Below, one piece after another: positions 8,258-16,868 of a stretch of DNA of 64,000 nt. Where the stretch lies: the NCBI GenBank assembly GCA_943371005.1, contig CALRTB020000009.1, positions 62,001 through 126,000 of the forward strand, written 5' to 3'. Made by a program: the position numbers and the translations under genes. The stretch comes from MRBY01 sp943371005 (GTDB lineage: Bacteria > Cyanobacteriota > Cyanobacteriia > Cyanobacteriales > MRBY01). Under the pieces are notes generated by a model. It was not told where the DNA came from. It was given only the letters and a program-made list of their open reading frames with translations, and made no database searches. Positions within the stretch are counted from its first letter, which is position 1, and each line of letters opens with the position of its first letter.

Positions 8258-9553
8258 ATGATTTGGATTCCGATCATCATTGGCTGTGGCACAGCAGGCA
8301 TTATTTGTTTCACCTGGCAACAGCGCCAAAAACAACAAGTCCGGCAAATGCTTTACTCCTACGGTGAACATCCCAGCGATGAGCTTCTTTTTGCGCCCCT
8401 GTCCTCCCTCCGCCGGGAGCTAAAAAGCCTCTATGAAGAAAAACAAGAACTCCAGGCAGAACTAAACCAATGGTACCGGGTCATCGAAAATGCACCCTTC
8501 GGTTATCTGCGGGTTGATGTAGATAATCAACTCATTTTATGTAACCCCAAGGCCCGGCAGCTCCTCTGTCTCAATCGTTGGCAGCCGGGGCAAATTCGTC
8601 TCCTATTGGAATTGGTGCGCTCCTACGAACTAGACCAGCTCATCGAAGCCACCCGCAGCGCCCGTACCGCCCAAAGCAAAGAATGGGAATTTTTTCCGAG
8701 CCATGATGCCCAAACCCGTGCCGACGGCCCCAACCAACCGATTCACTTGCGGGGAAGCACCATTCCTCTAAGTCGTGGCGATGTGGCGGTCTTTTTGGAG
8801 AACCAAGAGCCGATTCATATGCTGAAGCGTTCCCAAGAAAAATTATTATCCGATCTCACCCACGAGCTCCGGACGCCCCTCACGGCGATGCGGCTCCTCG
8901 CAGAAACCCTAGAACAGCGACTAACGGGTTTGGAACTGAAATGGGCTGGTCAAATCCTCAAAGAAATTAATCGTCTGTTTTACCTTGTCCAGGACTGGCT
9001 AGAACTAAGTCGATTAGAGTCCCACCCCCACCAGGTTTTGAGCTACCAAACTTTTGATCTGGTGCAGTTGATCAACAACGCTTGGGAAACCCTGGCCCCC
9101 CTCGCCCAACAAAAACAGGTCACGCGGCAATATCAGGGGCCGGACACATTAAAAATGACCGCCGATGGCGATCGCCTCACCCAAGTTTTTCTTAATCTCT
9201 TTGACAACAGCATCAAATACAATCCCGTTGGGGAAGCCATTTTTGTTACTCTCTCCCCCCCCGAAGCTGATTCAGACTTCGTGACCATAGAAGTCATTGA
9301 TCAAGGCGTTGGCTTCGATCCAGAAGACCTGCCATTCGTGTTCGAGCGCCTGTACCGAGGCGACCAAGCGAGAACAAGACCAGGAGATAATGCCGATTTG
9401 CGCCAGGGGAGTGGGCTGGGCCTAGCTATCGTGCAGCAAATTATTACTGCCCATGGCGGCACGATTACCGCCCGTAATCACCCCAAATATCGAGGCGCCT
9501 GGCTAACCTTCACCCTACCGCTGCAACTGCCTAATGAGGATCTTGATATTTGA
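8258..9553 (+). CDS. Sensor histidine kinase, SphS/PhoR-like
   Basis: Membrane-anchored two-component kinase of 431 residues. An N-terminal span (residues 2-20) is followed by a coiled linker (about 45-75), a PAS-like domain starting at WYRVIENAPFGYLRV, the HisKA motif DLTHELRTPLTAMR with phospho-acceptor His202, and the HATPase domain with N-box VFLNLFDNSIKYN, G1 VIDQGVGFD and G2 GSGLGLAIV. This order and the single N-terminal span resemble SphS, the phosphate sensor of Synechocystis. The partner regulator SphR is not next door. ATG at 8258. Confidence 0.85.
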   Translation: MIWIPIIIGCGTAGIICFTWQQRQKQQVRQMLYSYGEHPSDELLFAPLSSLRRELKSLYEEKQELQAELNQWYRVIENAPFGYLRVDVDNQLILCNPKARQLLCLNRWQPGQIRLLLELVRSYELDQLIEATRSARTAQSKEWEFFPSHDAQTRADGPNQPIHLRGSTIPLSRGDVAVFLENQEPIHMLKRSQEKLLSDLTHELRTPLTAMRLLAETLEQRLTGLELKWAGQILKEINRLFYLVQDWLELSRLESHPHQVLSYQTFDLVQLINNAWETLAPLAQQKQVTRQYQGPDTLKMTADGDRLTQVFLNLFDNSIKYNPVGEAIFVTLSPPEADSDFVTIEVIDQGVGFDPEDLPFVFERLYRGDQARTRPGDNADLRQGSGLGLAIVQQIITAHGGTITARNHPKYRGAWLTFTLPLQLPNEDLDI

Positions 9554-10396
9554 TTTTCTCCCACAGGATCGTGAATAGATAAACAAAGATCAAGAAATAA
9601 ATTTGCACTGGCATAATTATGATGTTCCCCCACATATCTGAACTAGATGGTGTCTCTCTGTGCTGGACAGAGACAATCAACTGCAGCTAAAAGTTGCATT
9701 CCGAAGCACCAATTTTCCCGGTGGTCACTCTTTATGCCACAGGTAGAGTTGCTTTTTTGTTCCCCATAATCCGAAATTACAACTGGAAATCACGTTAGGT
9801 GCCCAGGTTTGCCCCAAGGGGATCAACCTGAGACTATTACTCGCTTTTCTTTACAGCTTTAATATTCCCATTCTTCGCTTTCTACACACATACTCAATGA
9901 AAATAAATGCCAAAACTAGGCCGTATTTTCTCGAATAAAACAAAATCTAAAATAGATCAGTCCACTTAAGGGGGATTCCTCAAAGCATTGCTCTAAAAGC
10001 ATTTTGCCTGGGCTTAAGGGGTTATTACTCTGTGTAGAAAACTAAAATTTTAAAAAATTTAATTATCCCTATCCAATTTCATCCTAACATCTAACCCCCC
10101 CCTCTCTTCAAGGGGGAATTTCCGGGACAAGGTCTTGCAGAGGTCTATAAAAACTGATCGATGCCCACAATGCTGACCATTGCTTCTGGGGTAAACAACG
10201 TTCGTTTGCACCTAATTGTGAGGGCAAATCAATAAATCTTGGGGTGATTATTCCCAGGCAACACTCCGTAAACTTCTATGGCAGACTCTGATTTTTGAAA
10301 TATTTTCTGTATCATTAAATACAAAGATTGCAGTGATTAAGGTGACTTATCATCAACTCTCTGTATTTCAAATGCTCGTCTCGGAGAAAATCCTGT
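9554..10396. other. Long gene-free stretch (843 bases)
   Basis: I see no convincing coding sequence. The stretch is more AT-rich than its flanks and lacks HIP1. It contains a perfect 7-bp hairpin TCTCTGT-GCTGG-ACAGAGA at 9655-9673, the direct repeat CTTAAGGGG at about 9966 and 10014, and a C-run/G-run hairpin at about 10095-10122 related in appearance to the palindromic repeats at 26.4, 41.9 and 42.7 kb. GGAG at 10383 is the probable ribosome binding site for the next gene. A small RNA is possible but not demonstrated. Confidence 0.4.
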
Positions 10397-10651
10397 ATGC
10401 AACGCACCCCTTCCCTTGATTTGTCTAGCATTCGCTACTGCCTCAACACAACAGAGCACCCCTTTGACACGACTTTTGCGCCGGCCCAAGCGAATAGTGA
10501 TTGGGTCAAGTTAGCCCAAGCCCCTGAAGCAATTGATGAAGAAGAATATGCGCTTTTGCTATGCCCCCATGGGGAACAATCCTGGGTGGCTTGGCTCCCG
10601 TCCCAGGGGGAAGTTGTACTCCACCAAGATCAACTGTGTCGCTTGGTTTAG
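10397..10651 (+). CDS. Small conserved hypothetical protein
   Basis: An 84-residue soluble protein that I do not recognise. It is rich in Glu, Ala and Leu, with aromatic pairs in SWVAWLPSQGE near the C-terminus and no membrane segment or metal motif. GGAG lies ten bases before the ATG. It stands alone, 158 bases ahead of argC on the same strand. The codon pattern resembles its neighbours and favours a real gene over chance. Confidence 0.6.
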   Translation: MQRTPSLDLSSIRYCLNTTEHPFDTTFAPAQANSDWVKLAQAPEAIDEEEYALLLCPHGEQSWVAWLPSQGEVVLHQDQLCRLV

Positions 10652-10809
10652 GGGTGGATTGATCGGCGCATTGACCTCCGGCTGGCAGCGGTTTTTCTAG
10701 GCTGTGGTGATGGCTCAAAATTAAATCGGTTGTCCTTTGCTTTTCCCTGTACAATTGCAGCCAACAAGGGCGATCGCCCCTAGGCAATGTTCAGGTAGTA
10801 GCAGAGTTT

Positions 10810-11868
10810 ATGAGCAGTTCGGAAAAGGTTTCGGTCGGGATTGTCGGCGCGTCGGGCTATGGTGGGATGCAACTCGTCCGTCTGCTGAGTGATCATCCCC
10901 AAGTGGAGCTGACCTATCTGGGTGGTAATAGCAGTGCCGGAAAACCCTACGCAGAACTTTATCCCCACGTTGGCCACCGCATCAAAATGATCGTCGAGCC
11001 CATTGATCTCGATGTGATTGCCAGTCGTTGCCAGGTGGTTTTTCTCGGTCTGCCCAATGGTTTGGCCTGTAACCTGGCGCCCCAACTGCTCGAACGGGGT
11101 TGTAAAGTCCTTGACCTTTCGGCGGACTATCGCTTCAAGGATCTCGACACCTATCAAGCTTGGTATAAGACAGAACGCACCGACCAAGACACTAATGCGA
11201 TCGCCGTTTATGGTCTGCCAGAACTCTACCGGGACGACATTCGCCGCGCCCAACTGGTGGGCTGCCCTGGCTGTTATGTGACTGCCAGCCTTTTGGCCCT
11301 AGCCCCCCTCTTCAAACAGGGCTTGATTCAGCCAGAAACTGCGATTATTGATGCCAAATCCGGCACCTCTGGAGGGGGCCGCCAAGGAAAAATTAATTTA
11401 CTTTTAGCCGAAGCCGATGCTTCCCTGGGAGCCTATGGTGTCGCTTCCCACCGCCACACCCCAGAAATTGAACAAATTTGTAGCAAGCTTGCCAGTCAAG
11501 ATATTCGCGTTCAATTTACTCCCCACCTCATCCCGATGCCCAGGGGCATTCTGGCAACGGTCTATGCGACTCTCCGGGATCCTGGTTTGGTGCGCGATGA
11601 TTTATTGACAATTTATAGTGCTTTTTACCGGGCGGCTCCCTGTGTTGAGGTTTTACCCAACGGTGTCTATCCCCAGACGAAGTGGGCCTGTGGCACAAAT
11701 CTCTGCTATTTAGGCGTTGAGGTAGACCACCGCACGGGCCGCGTGATTGTAATGTCCGCCATTGATAATCTCCTGAAGGGGCAGTCGGGCCAAGCGGTTC
11801 AATGTATGAATCTCATGCTGGGCTGGGAAGAAACGGCGGGCTTACCTCAGTTGGCGTTTTACCCTTAA
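10810..11868 (+). CDS. argC: N-acetyl-gamma-glutamyl-phosphate reductase
   Basis: Third step of arginine synthesis: NADPH-dependent reduction of N-acetylglutamyl phosphate to the semialdehyde. The 352-residue product has the nucleotide motif GIVGASGYGGMQLVRLL, the active-site Cys in LVGCPGCYVTA near residue 156, and the KSGTSGGGRQ loop typical of long-form ArgC. ATG at 10810 follows AGAGTTT. The stop overlaps that of the convergent helicase gene by 4 bases. Confidence 0.96.
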   Translation: MSSSEKVSVGIVGASGYGGMQLVRLLSDHPQVELTYLGGNSSAGKPYAELYPHVGHRIKMIVEPIDLDVIASRCQVVFLGLPNGLACNLAPQLLERGCKVLDLSADYRFKDLDTYQAWYKTERTDQDTNAIAVYGLPELYRDDIRRAQLVGCPGCYVTASLLALAPLFKQGLIQPETAIIDAKSGTSGGGRQGKINLLLAEADASLGAYGVASHRHTPEIEQICSKLASQDIRVQFTPHLIPMPRGILATVYATLRDPGLVRDDLLTIYSAFYRAAPCVEVLPNGVYPQTKWACGTNLCYLGVEVDHRTGRVIVMSAIDNLLKGQSGQAVQCMNLMLGWEETAGLPQLAFYP

Positions 11869-14114
11869 ATTTTTCCTTGTAAAACGGCAAAAATCGGACA
11901 AGGTTCCTGGGACTGCAATGAACTCTGGTGGGGTTTAAAGGTGCTCCAAGAAAAGGGGGCTTGTTTGGCCGCAGAAAGCCACAGGAGTCGTTTGGCGCGG
12001 GTCATGGCCACGTAGAGGAGTCGGTATTCTTCTTCGGTTTTAAGCTGTTGGGCTTCTTGCCAAAGGCTGGCAATGGTGGCTGGTGCCGTTGGCGATCGCC
12101 CCTGGTCTTGGCCATGGACAAAATGGCGAATTTGGGCCCGGGCGACTTCTGCAAGATTGTAATCACCGAGGAATTGCGCCCCGCTGGGTACCCAACTCGT
12201 GCCGGGAATTTCGGAGTTGTGCAAAAAGGGAATAAACACATAGTCCCAATCTAAGCCCTTCGCTTTGTGCATCGTGATCACCGTAATTTGCTGCGGGCGA
12301 GTGTAGCGGGCGTCTGTGTCGAGTTCAATGCCTTCAAAACCATCCCGGAGGAGCATCTCTAAAACGTCGAGGGTCTGGCGGAGATTTTTTTGACCCTGGG
12401 TTTGTTGGGCGATGCGTTCGGCGAGTTTTTGCACTGTGGCGAGTTCGACATCGCTATAGTCCAGGGTCATCGCCAAAAAAGGTAGTAGTTGGTAATGGGG
12501 CAGTTGCCAACGGGCCTGGAGCAATTGAACACAGAGGGTTTGGGCAGCCTGGGCAGGGCCAGAGGAGAGGGCCTGATCGAGGGGGCCTGGGTAGAGGAAT
12601 TGTTCTGGATAGGTGGCTAGACGAGCGAGATCTTGGGTGGGGATTTTTTGGCGATCGCCTAAAACATCCAGGGCACCCTTGAGGCAGTCGGGGGAGTGGG
12701 GCCGTTCCAGAAACCGCAGAATTTGATAAAGCTCTAGCACCAGATGATTGGCATCATTACCACTGCGGGCGTCATAAAGGCGAATCGTGGTTGGCTGAAA
12801 TCGCTCCCTTAATTGCTCAATGACAAATTTGGCCTGGCGTTGTTTGCGCACGAGAATTGCTGCACTATGGTCTGGGTTTGCGGTTAATAAAGTTTCGAGG
12901 CGATCGCCAAGTTGTTGCACCGTCGCGTAAATATCCTTTGGGTAATGGAGTTCTACTCCTGCTCCAACAGGATCAGGATTGGCATTTCTTTGGGGGTCAT
13001 GGTGAGGCACCGGAAAAATTTCCTGCCAGCGAAACGCAAACCGATCCGGCGGCGAAAGGGTATGGCTGGCCCAGTGGAGCATTTGATTTGCTGCGGTAAT
13101 AATCGGCAGACTAGATCGACCCGCATAGTGAATTTCGGCGCAGTTCACGGCCTGACAAAAGCGATTGAAATAAAACGGGTCAGCGGGGGTAAAGGTGGAG
13201 TTGATCGCCTGATTTGGATCGCCCACCCGCACGAGGTTACATTCCCCAGACTGGGGGGCCGTGGCCAGGAGGCGGATCAGTTGCTCTTGGAGGGGACTAG
13301 AATCCTGGGCCTCATCTTCAAAAATCCCGTAAATTTGTCCCTGCCAATATTGCTGTAACTCCGGTTGTTGCAGAACGCGAATGGCTCCCAACACCAAATC
13401 ATCGTAATCCAGGACATTGTTTTGCTGAAGCCGTTGTTGGTAATTCTGATAAATGCCAGCGGCGATCGCCAAGGATTGATAGGGATCGTCCAGGGTTTCT
13501 CCCAGTTGGGCCACGGCCTGGGGCGAGAGATTAGAACTTTTGCTTTCGTGGATCACCGTATGGGCGAGGTGGGGCAAAATTTCTGTGCTGAGGGCAAAGC
13601 GGCGGCGTAATTGTTCTGTTTTTTCTTGATCAGAGCGTGCCCCCTGGCAAAGACGTTCGTATAGCTCCCCATGGGTTTGAATCCACTGCTCAACAGCAGT
13701 GCGAAGAATGGGATGATTGGCAGGAATATCCTGGAGAGAAAGACTGTCTAGATCAACGCCCGAAACCTCCGGGTGCCGACTGGCAATTTGCAACGCTAAA
13801 CCATGGATCGTCTGTACCGAAAAACCCACAACAGGCAATTGGGCGGCCTTGAGGTGGGTCAGGATTTTTTGTTTAATGCCCTCGGCAGCGGCTCGCGTAA
13901 AGGTCACAATGACTAACTGCTGGCCATGGTGCAAGGACTGCCGGGCAAGGGTGAGGACGGCGGCAACGGCCAGGGCATGGGATTTTCCGGAACCGGGAAC
14001 GGCGGCGATCGCCATTTGTCCAGACTGCCATTGGGCCAAAGCATCTTGACCAGGGCGGAGGCCAGTGGCCAATTGAGTTAAAAACTGCTGTTGATGCACA
14101 CTAAGGTGGTTCAT
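11865..14114 (-). CDS. UvrD/PcrA-like superfamily 1 DNA helicase
   Basis: ATP-driven 3'-5' DNA helicase of about 749 residues. Motifs in order: Walker A AAVPGSGKSHALAV near residue 40, the YDDLV segment, Walker B IFEDEAQDSSPLQEQ, motif III VRVGDPNQAINSTF, motif V VITMHKAKGLDWDYVFIP and motif VI RLLYVAMTRAKRLLWL. The 'DEAQD' box replaces the DEFQD/DEYQD of UvrD. The C-terminus is shorter than in E. coli UvrD. ATG at 14114 is preferred; a GTG three codons upstream (14123) is possible. Exact orthology (UvrD, PcrA or a cyanobacterial paralogue) is undecided. Confidence 0.9.
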   Translation of the reverse strand: MNHLSVHQQQFLTQLATGLRPGQDALAQWQSGQMAIAAVPGSGKSHALAVAAVLTLARQSLHHGQQLVIVTFTRAAAEGIKQKILTHLKAAQLPVVGFSVQTIHGLALQIASRHPEVSGVDLDSLSLQDIPANHPILRTAVEQWIQTHGELYERLCQGARSDQEKTEQLRRRFALSTEILPHLAHTVIHESKSSNLSPQAVAQLGETLDDPYQSLAIAAGIYQNYQQRLQQNNVLDYDDLVLGAIRVLQQPELQQYWQGQIYGIFEDEAQDSSPLQEQLIRLLATAPQSGECNLVRVGDPNQAINSTFTPADPFYFNRFCQAVNCAEIHYAGRSSLPIITAANQMLHWASHTLSPPDRFAFRWQEIFPVPHHDPQRNANPDPVGAGVELHYPKDIYATVQQLGDRLETLLTANPDHSAAILVRKQRQAKFVIEQLRERFQPTTIRLYDARSGNDANHLVLELYQILRFLERPHSPDCLKGALDVLGDRQKIPTQDLARLATYPEQFLYPGPLDQALSSGPAQAAQTLCVQLLQARWQLPHYQLLPFLAMTLDYSDVELATVQKLAERIAQQTQGQKNLRQTLDVLEMLLRDGFEGIELDTDARYTRPQQITVITMHKAKGLDWDYVFIPFLHNSEIPGTSWVPSGAQFLGDYNLAEVARAQIRHFVHGQDQGRSPTAPATIASLWQEAQQLKTEEEYRLLYVAMTRAKRLLWLSAAKQAPFSWSTFKPHQSSLQSQEPCPIFAVLQGKI

Positions 14115-14514
14115 GAATTTCACTTACTGCCTGGGAGTTTTGTAGCGTAACGAACAAAATAACGGGATTTTAAATTAGCTTTCGTTATCAATGATGTTTT
14201 TTCACATTAGTAAAGGCATTAAATAAGAAATCATAATGTCGTGTTAATCAGAGATTTTCCCAGCGGTGCCTAAAGGTGGTCATAGTAAGCGCCTGGCGGA
14301 ATTTTTGGACTGACAGCAGGGGGGATTTCCTGTCAACTTAGGCCGGAATTGTCGATCAAGGCCAACTTTTTCAGGAAATTCATGGGCTATAAAACATAGA
14401 GCAATTTATCTGACTAGACCTGCAATGAGACGCAGCACCTAAAACCCAGTTTTCAGATCATCTCGCCTGAACGACGGGTGCCGTCCGTGATTTTTAGTTT
14501 TTCTTTTATTCTGT
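14115..14514. other. Divergent intergenic region between the helicase gene and rlpA
   Basis: No gene is seen in these 400 bases, which must carry the promoters of both neighbours. A short hairpin GACGG-GTG-CCGTC lies at about 14473-14485, some 30 bases before the rlpA start, and could belong to a structured leader. I compared the region with the c-di-AMP (ydaO) riboswitch often found before cell-wall hydrolase genes and did not find its conserved core. Confidence 0.4.
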
Positions 14515-15633
14515 ATGCATTTACCGAAATTCACAGGATTATTATCGACCTTGGGAGCCTCCCTAGTGATGGGTCTCGGCGCAGCAGCCGTTAATCTCTC
14601 TCCATTTCAAAGTAAGGCGATCGCCACCGCTCCCGACCAAGTCAAAACAGTAAGCCTCAAGGCCCAACGGGAAACCCTCGCCGAAAATCCCCTGTGCCGT
14701 TTAGCGACCACCCTAGACAATGCCCCAGCAGCACAACTCGTGGCCAATACGAACTCTGCGCAACCCACCCCCCAGGTTTCTAAATGGTGGGCCTTTAACC
14801 TATTTCAGCGATTTACCCAGAGCCTCGGCCTCGATTTTCTACTCCAGTTAGAAACGCCGCTGGCTACCCCTCTGATTGCGGTGGTGCCTACGCCTGGAGC
14901 AAGCCCTGATGCTGATTCTGAGGCACTGCTCGTCAGCTACAACCCAGACCGCCCTGCTGCCAACCCCCAGAGCCATCAACTCTGGCTCCAAAATAAGCCC
15001 GTCGCCACCATTCGCTCCCAAGCGCAGGCGGAACGACTGGCCCAACGCCTTGAACAACTGATGGTGGCGGCGGAATTTCAACCCACGGCGATCGCCCCGA
15101 CATTGAACCAAGACAAACCGGCGATCGCGTTCGGTGACGATATTCTTTTGGTTGTTGATGAAACGATTACCCATGAGGACGTTCTCAACCACGAGATCCT
15201 CGCAATCCAATGGGCCAATAATCTCCGTTTAGCCCTCGGTGTCCCGGCGTTGGATATGGTCACCGCCCAGCAGCAAATGTACCAACTTGAAGAAACCGGT
15301 CAATCCCTCGAAGGACTTGCCTCCTGGTATGGCCCCTACTTTCATGGTCGCCTCACAGCCAACGGGGAAACCTACGACCAATATGCCCTCACGGCCGCCC
15401 ACCCTTCGATGCCCCTGAATACCTACCTCAAGGTCACTAACCTCAACAACGACCAGAGCGTGATTATCCGCCTCAATGACCGTGGCCCCTATATTCCGCC
15501 CCGGAGCCTGGATTTATCCCTCGGTGCCGCTCGCTGTCTCAATAGCGTAGAAACAGGCGTCATTCCCTACAAAGCCACAATCATGGAACCAAAATCGCCC
15601 ACACCAGAGGCGATCGCCCCTGATATGATCTAG
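14515..15633 (+). CDS. RlpA-like septal ring / peptidoglycan-acting lipoprotein-family protein
   Basis: Secreted protein of 372 residues with a C-terminal double-psi beta-barrel. An N-terminal signal segment (LLSTLGASLVMGLGAAAV) is followed by a poorly conserved middle region, then the RlpA signature GLASWYGPYFHGRLTANGE near residue 262, TYLKVTNL and IIRLNDRGPYIP. In Pseudomonas RlpA is a lytic transglycosylase acting on stem-less glycan at the septum; the Asp/His sites of that barrel (NDRGP) are present. No lipobox Cys is evident, so it is probably periplasmic. The ABC ATPase gene starts 37 bases later. Confidence 0.85.
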   Translation: MHLPKFTGLLSTLGASLVMGLGAAAVNLSPFQSKAIATAPDQVKTVSLKAQRETLAENPLCRLATTLDNAPAAQLVANTNSAQPTPQVSKWWAFNLFQRFTQSLGLDFLLQLETPLATPLIAVVPTPGASPDADSEALLVSYNPDRPAANPQSHQLWLQNKPVATIRSQAQAERLAQRLEQLMVAAEFQPTAIAPTLNQDKPAIAFGDDILLVVDETITHEDVLNHEILAIQWANNLRLALGVPALDMVTAQQQMYQLEETGQSLEGLASWYGPYFHGRLTANGETYDQYALTAAHPSMPLNTYLKVTNLNNDQSVIIRLNDRGPYIPPRSLDLSLGAARCLNSVETGVIPYKATIMEPKSPTPEAIAPDMI

Positions 15634-15670
15634 GTCTATCTTGAGTGCTGCCAAGGCCCGTTCCCTGACC

Positions 15671-16654
15671 ATGCCAATTATTGAAGTCGATTCCCTGAGC
15701 AAAATCTATCCCGTCGCCCTCAAGCAACCCGGTTTTAAGGGAACCCTCAAACATTTTTTCCAGCGGCAATACCGACAAATTAAAGCTGTTGAAGAGATCT
15801 CATTCACCATCGAACCCGGTGAAATCGTCGGTTTTCTGGGGCCAAATGGGGCCGGAAAAACCACCACTCTCAAAATGCTCACGGGGCTGATCTATCCTTC
15901 CATGGGGGTAGTGCGTGTGGCGGGGGCGATTCCCTTTCAGCGACAACGGACATTTCTTAAGCAAATCAGCCTGGTCATGGGGCAAAAACAACAACTCCTT
16001 TGGGATTTGCCTGCCCTCGACTCCCTCCGCATTAATGCCGCCGTCTACGACATTCCCGAACCTGTTTTCGAGGAACGCTTGGCGGAACTCAGCGCAATGC
16101 TCTCCCTGGAGAGGAAATTGACCCAACCTATGCGCAAACTCTCCCTAGGAGAACGAATGAAGGCGGAACTTCTTGCTGCCCTATTGCACCATCCCCAGGT
16201 GCTCTTTTTGGATGAGCCGACCCTCGGTTTAGATGTGAATGCCCAGGTGGCCGTGCGGGACTTTTTGCGGGAATATAACCAGCGCTATGGGGCGACAATT
16301 CTCTTAACCAGCCACTACATGGCAGATATTACGGCTCTCTGTGAGCGGGTGCTACTCATTTACCAGGGCAAACTAATTTACGATGGCAATTTGGAACGGT
16401 TGCTTGATCGCTTTGCCCCCTATCGAGAAGTGCGGGTCGAATTAACGGAAACCTATTCCCGCGAAGCCCTGAGCTTTTTTGGGGAGGTGGAACACATCGA
16501 CGGTCAAGCGGTACGTTTTTTGGTGAAGCGGGAAAACTTGACCCAGAGTATCGCCAAAATTTTAGAAAATTTACCCGTGGCCGATCTCAGCGTTAACGAT
16601 CCTCCCGTTGAGGAAGTGATTGGGCGGGTGTTTAGTGAAGGCATCGTCGCCTAG
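15671..16654 (+). CDS. ABC transporter ATP-binding protein, ABC-2 export type
   Basis: Nucleotide-binding subunit of about 327 residues, with Walker A FLGPNGAGKTTTLKML, a signature motif LSLGERMKAELL in place of LSGGQ, and Walker B VLFLDEPTLGLDV, followed by LLTSHYMADI. The N-terminal region containing HFFQRQYR and the long C-terminal domain are typical of the ABC-2 family (AtzF/NodI-like exporters that partner a six-span permease). ATG at 15671 fits the family N-terminus (MPIIEVDSLSKIY); an upstream TTG at 15641 is less likely. The permease gene is not adjacent, and the next gene is an unrelated P-ATPase. Confidence 0.88.
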   Translation: MPIIEVDSLSKIYPVALKQPGFKGTLKHFFQRQYRQIKAVEEISFTIEPGEIVGFLGPNGAGKTTTLKMLTGLIYPSMGVVRVAGAIPFQRQRTFLKQISLVMGQKQQLLWDLPALDSLRINAAVYDIPEPVFEERLAELSAMLSLERKLTQPMRKLSLGERMKAELLAALLHHPQVLFLDEPTLGLDVNAQVAVRDFLREYNQRYGATILLTSHYMADITALCERVLLIYQGKLIYDGNLERLLDRFAPYREVRVELTETYSREALSFFGEVEHIDGQAVRFLVKRENLTQSIAKILENLPVADLSVNDPPVEEVIGRVFSEGIVA

Positions 16655-16868
16655 TGATCAAGCACAGCATTTTTTTCGGTGATCTTTTCCTTTGGCGATC
16701 GCCTCGATGAGCCTGGATGATTTCCTGGGGACAAAGGGCTCAGCGCAGTCGACCAGAGACTAAATTTTTCTAACGTTCCGCCCCACCGGCCAAAAGGTGA
16801 AACCTACCATAGGGATAGAAGTAGCGACCACTACCGTAAGGGTCAGCCTTTTCCTAGCATTACTACCT

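Noticed and set aside
10397..10651. Photosystem small subunit
   Set aside because: The product has no membrane segment and does not match any photosystem subunit known to me.
14115..14514. Possible c-di-AMP (ydaO) riboswitch upstream of rlpA
   Set aside because: Wall-hydrolase context and GC-rich hairpins suggested it, but the conserved core elements of that riboswitch could not be found.
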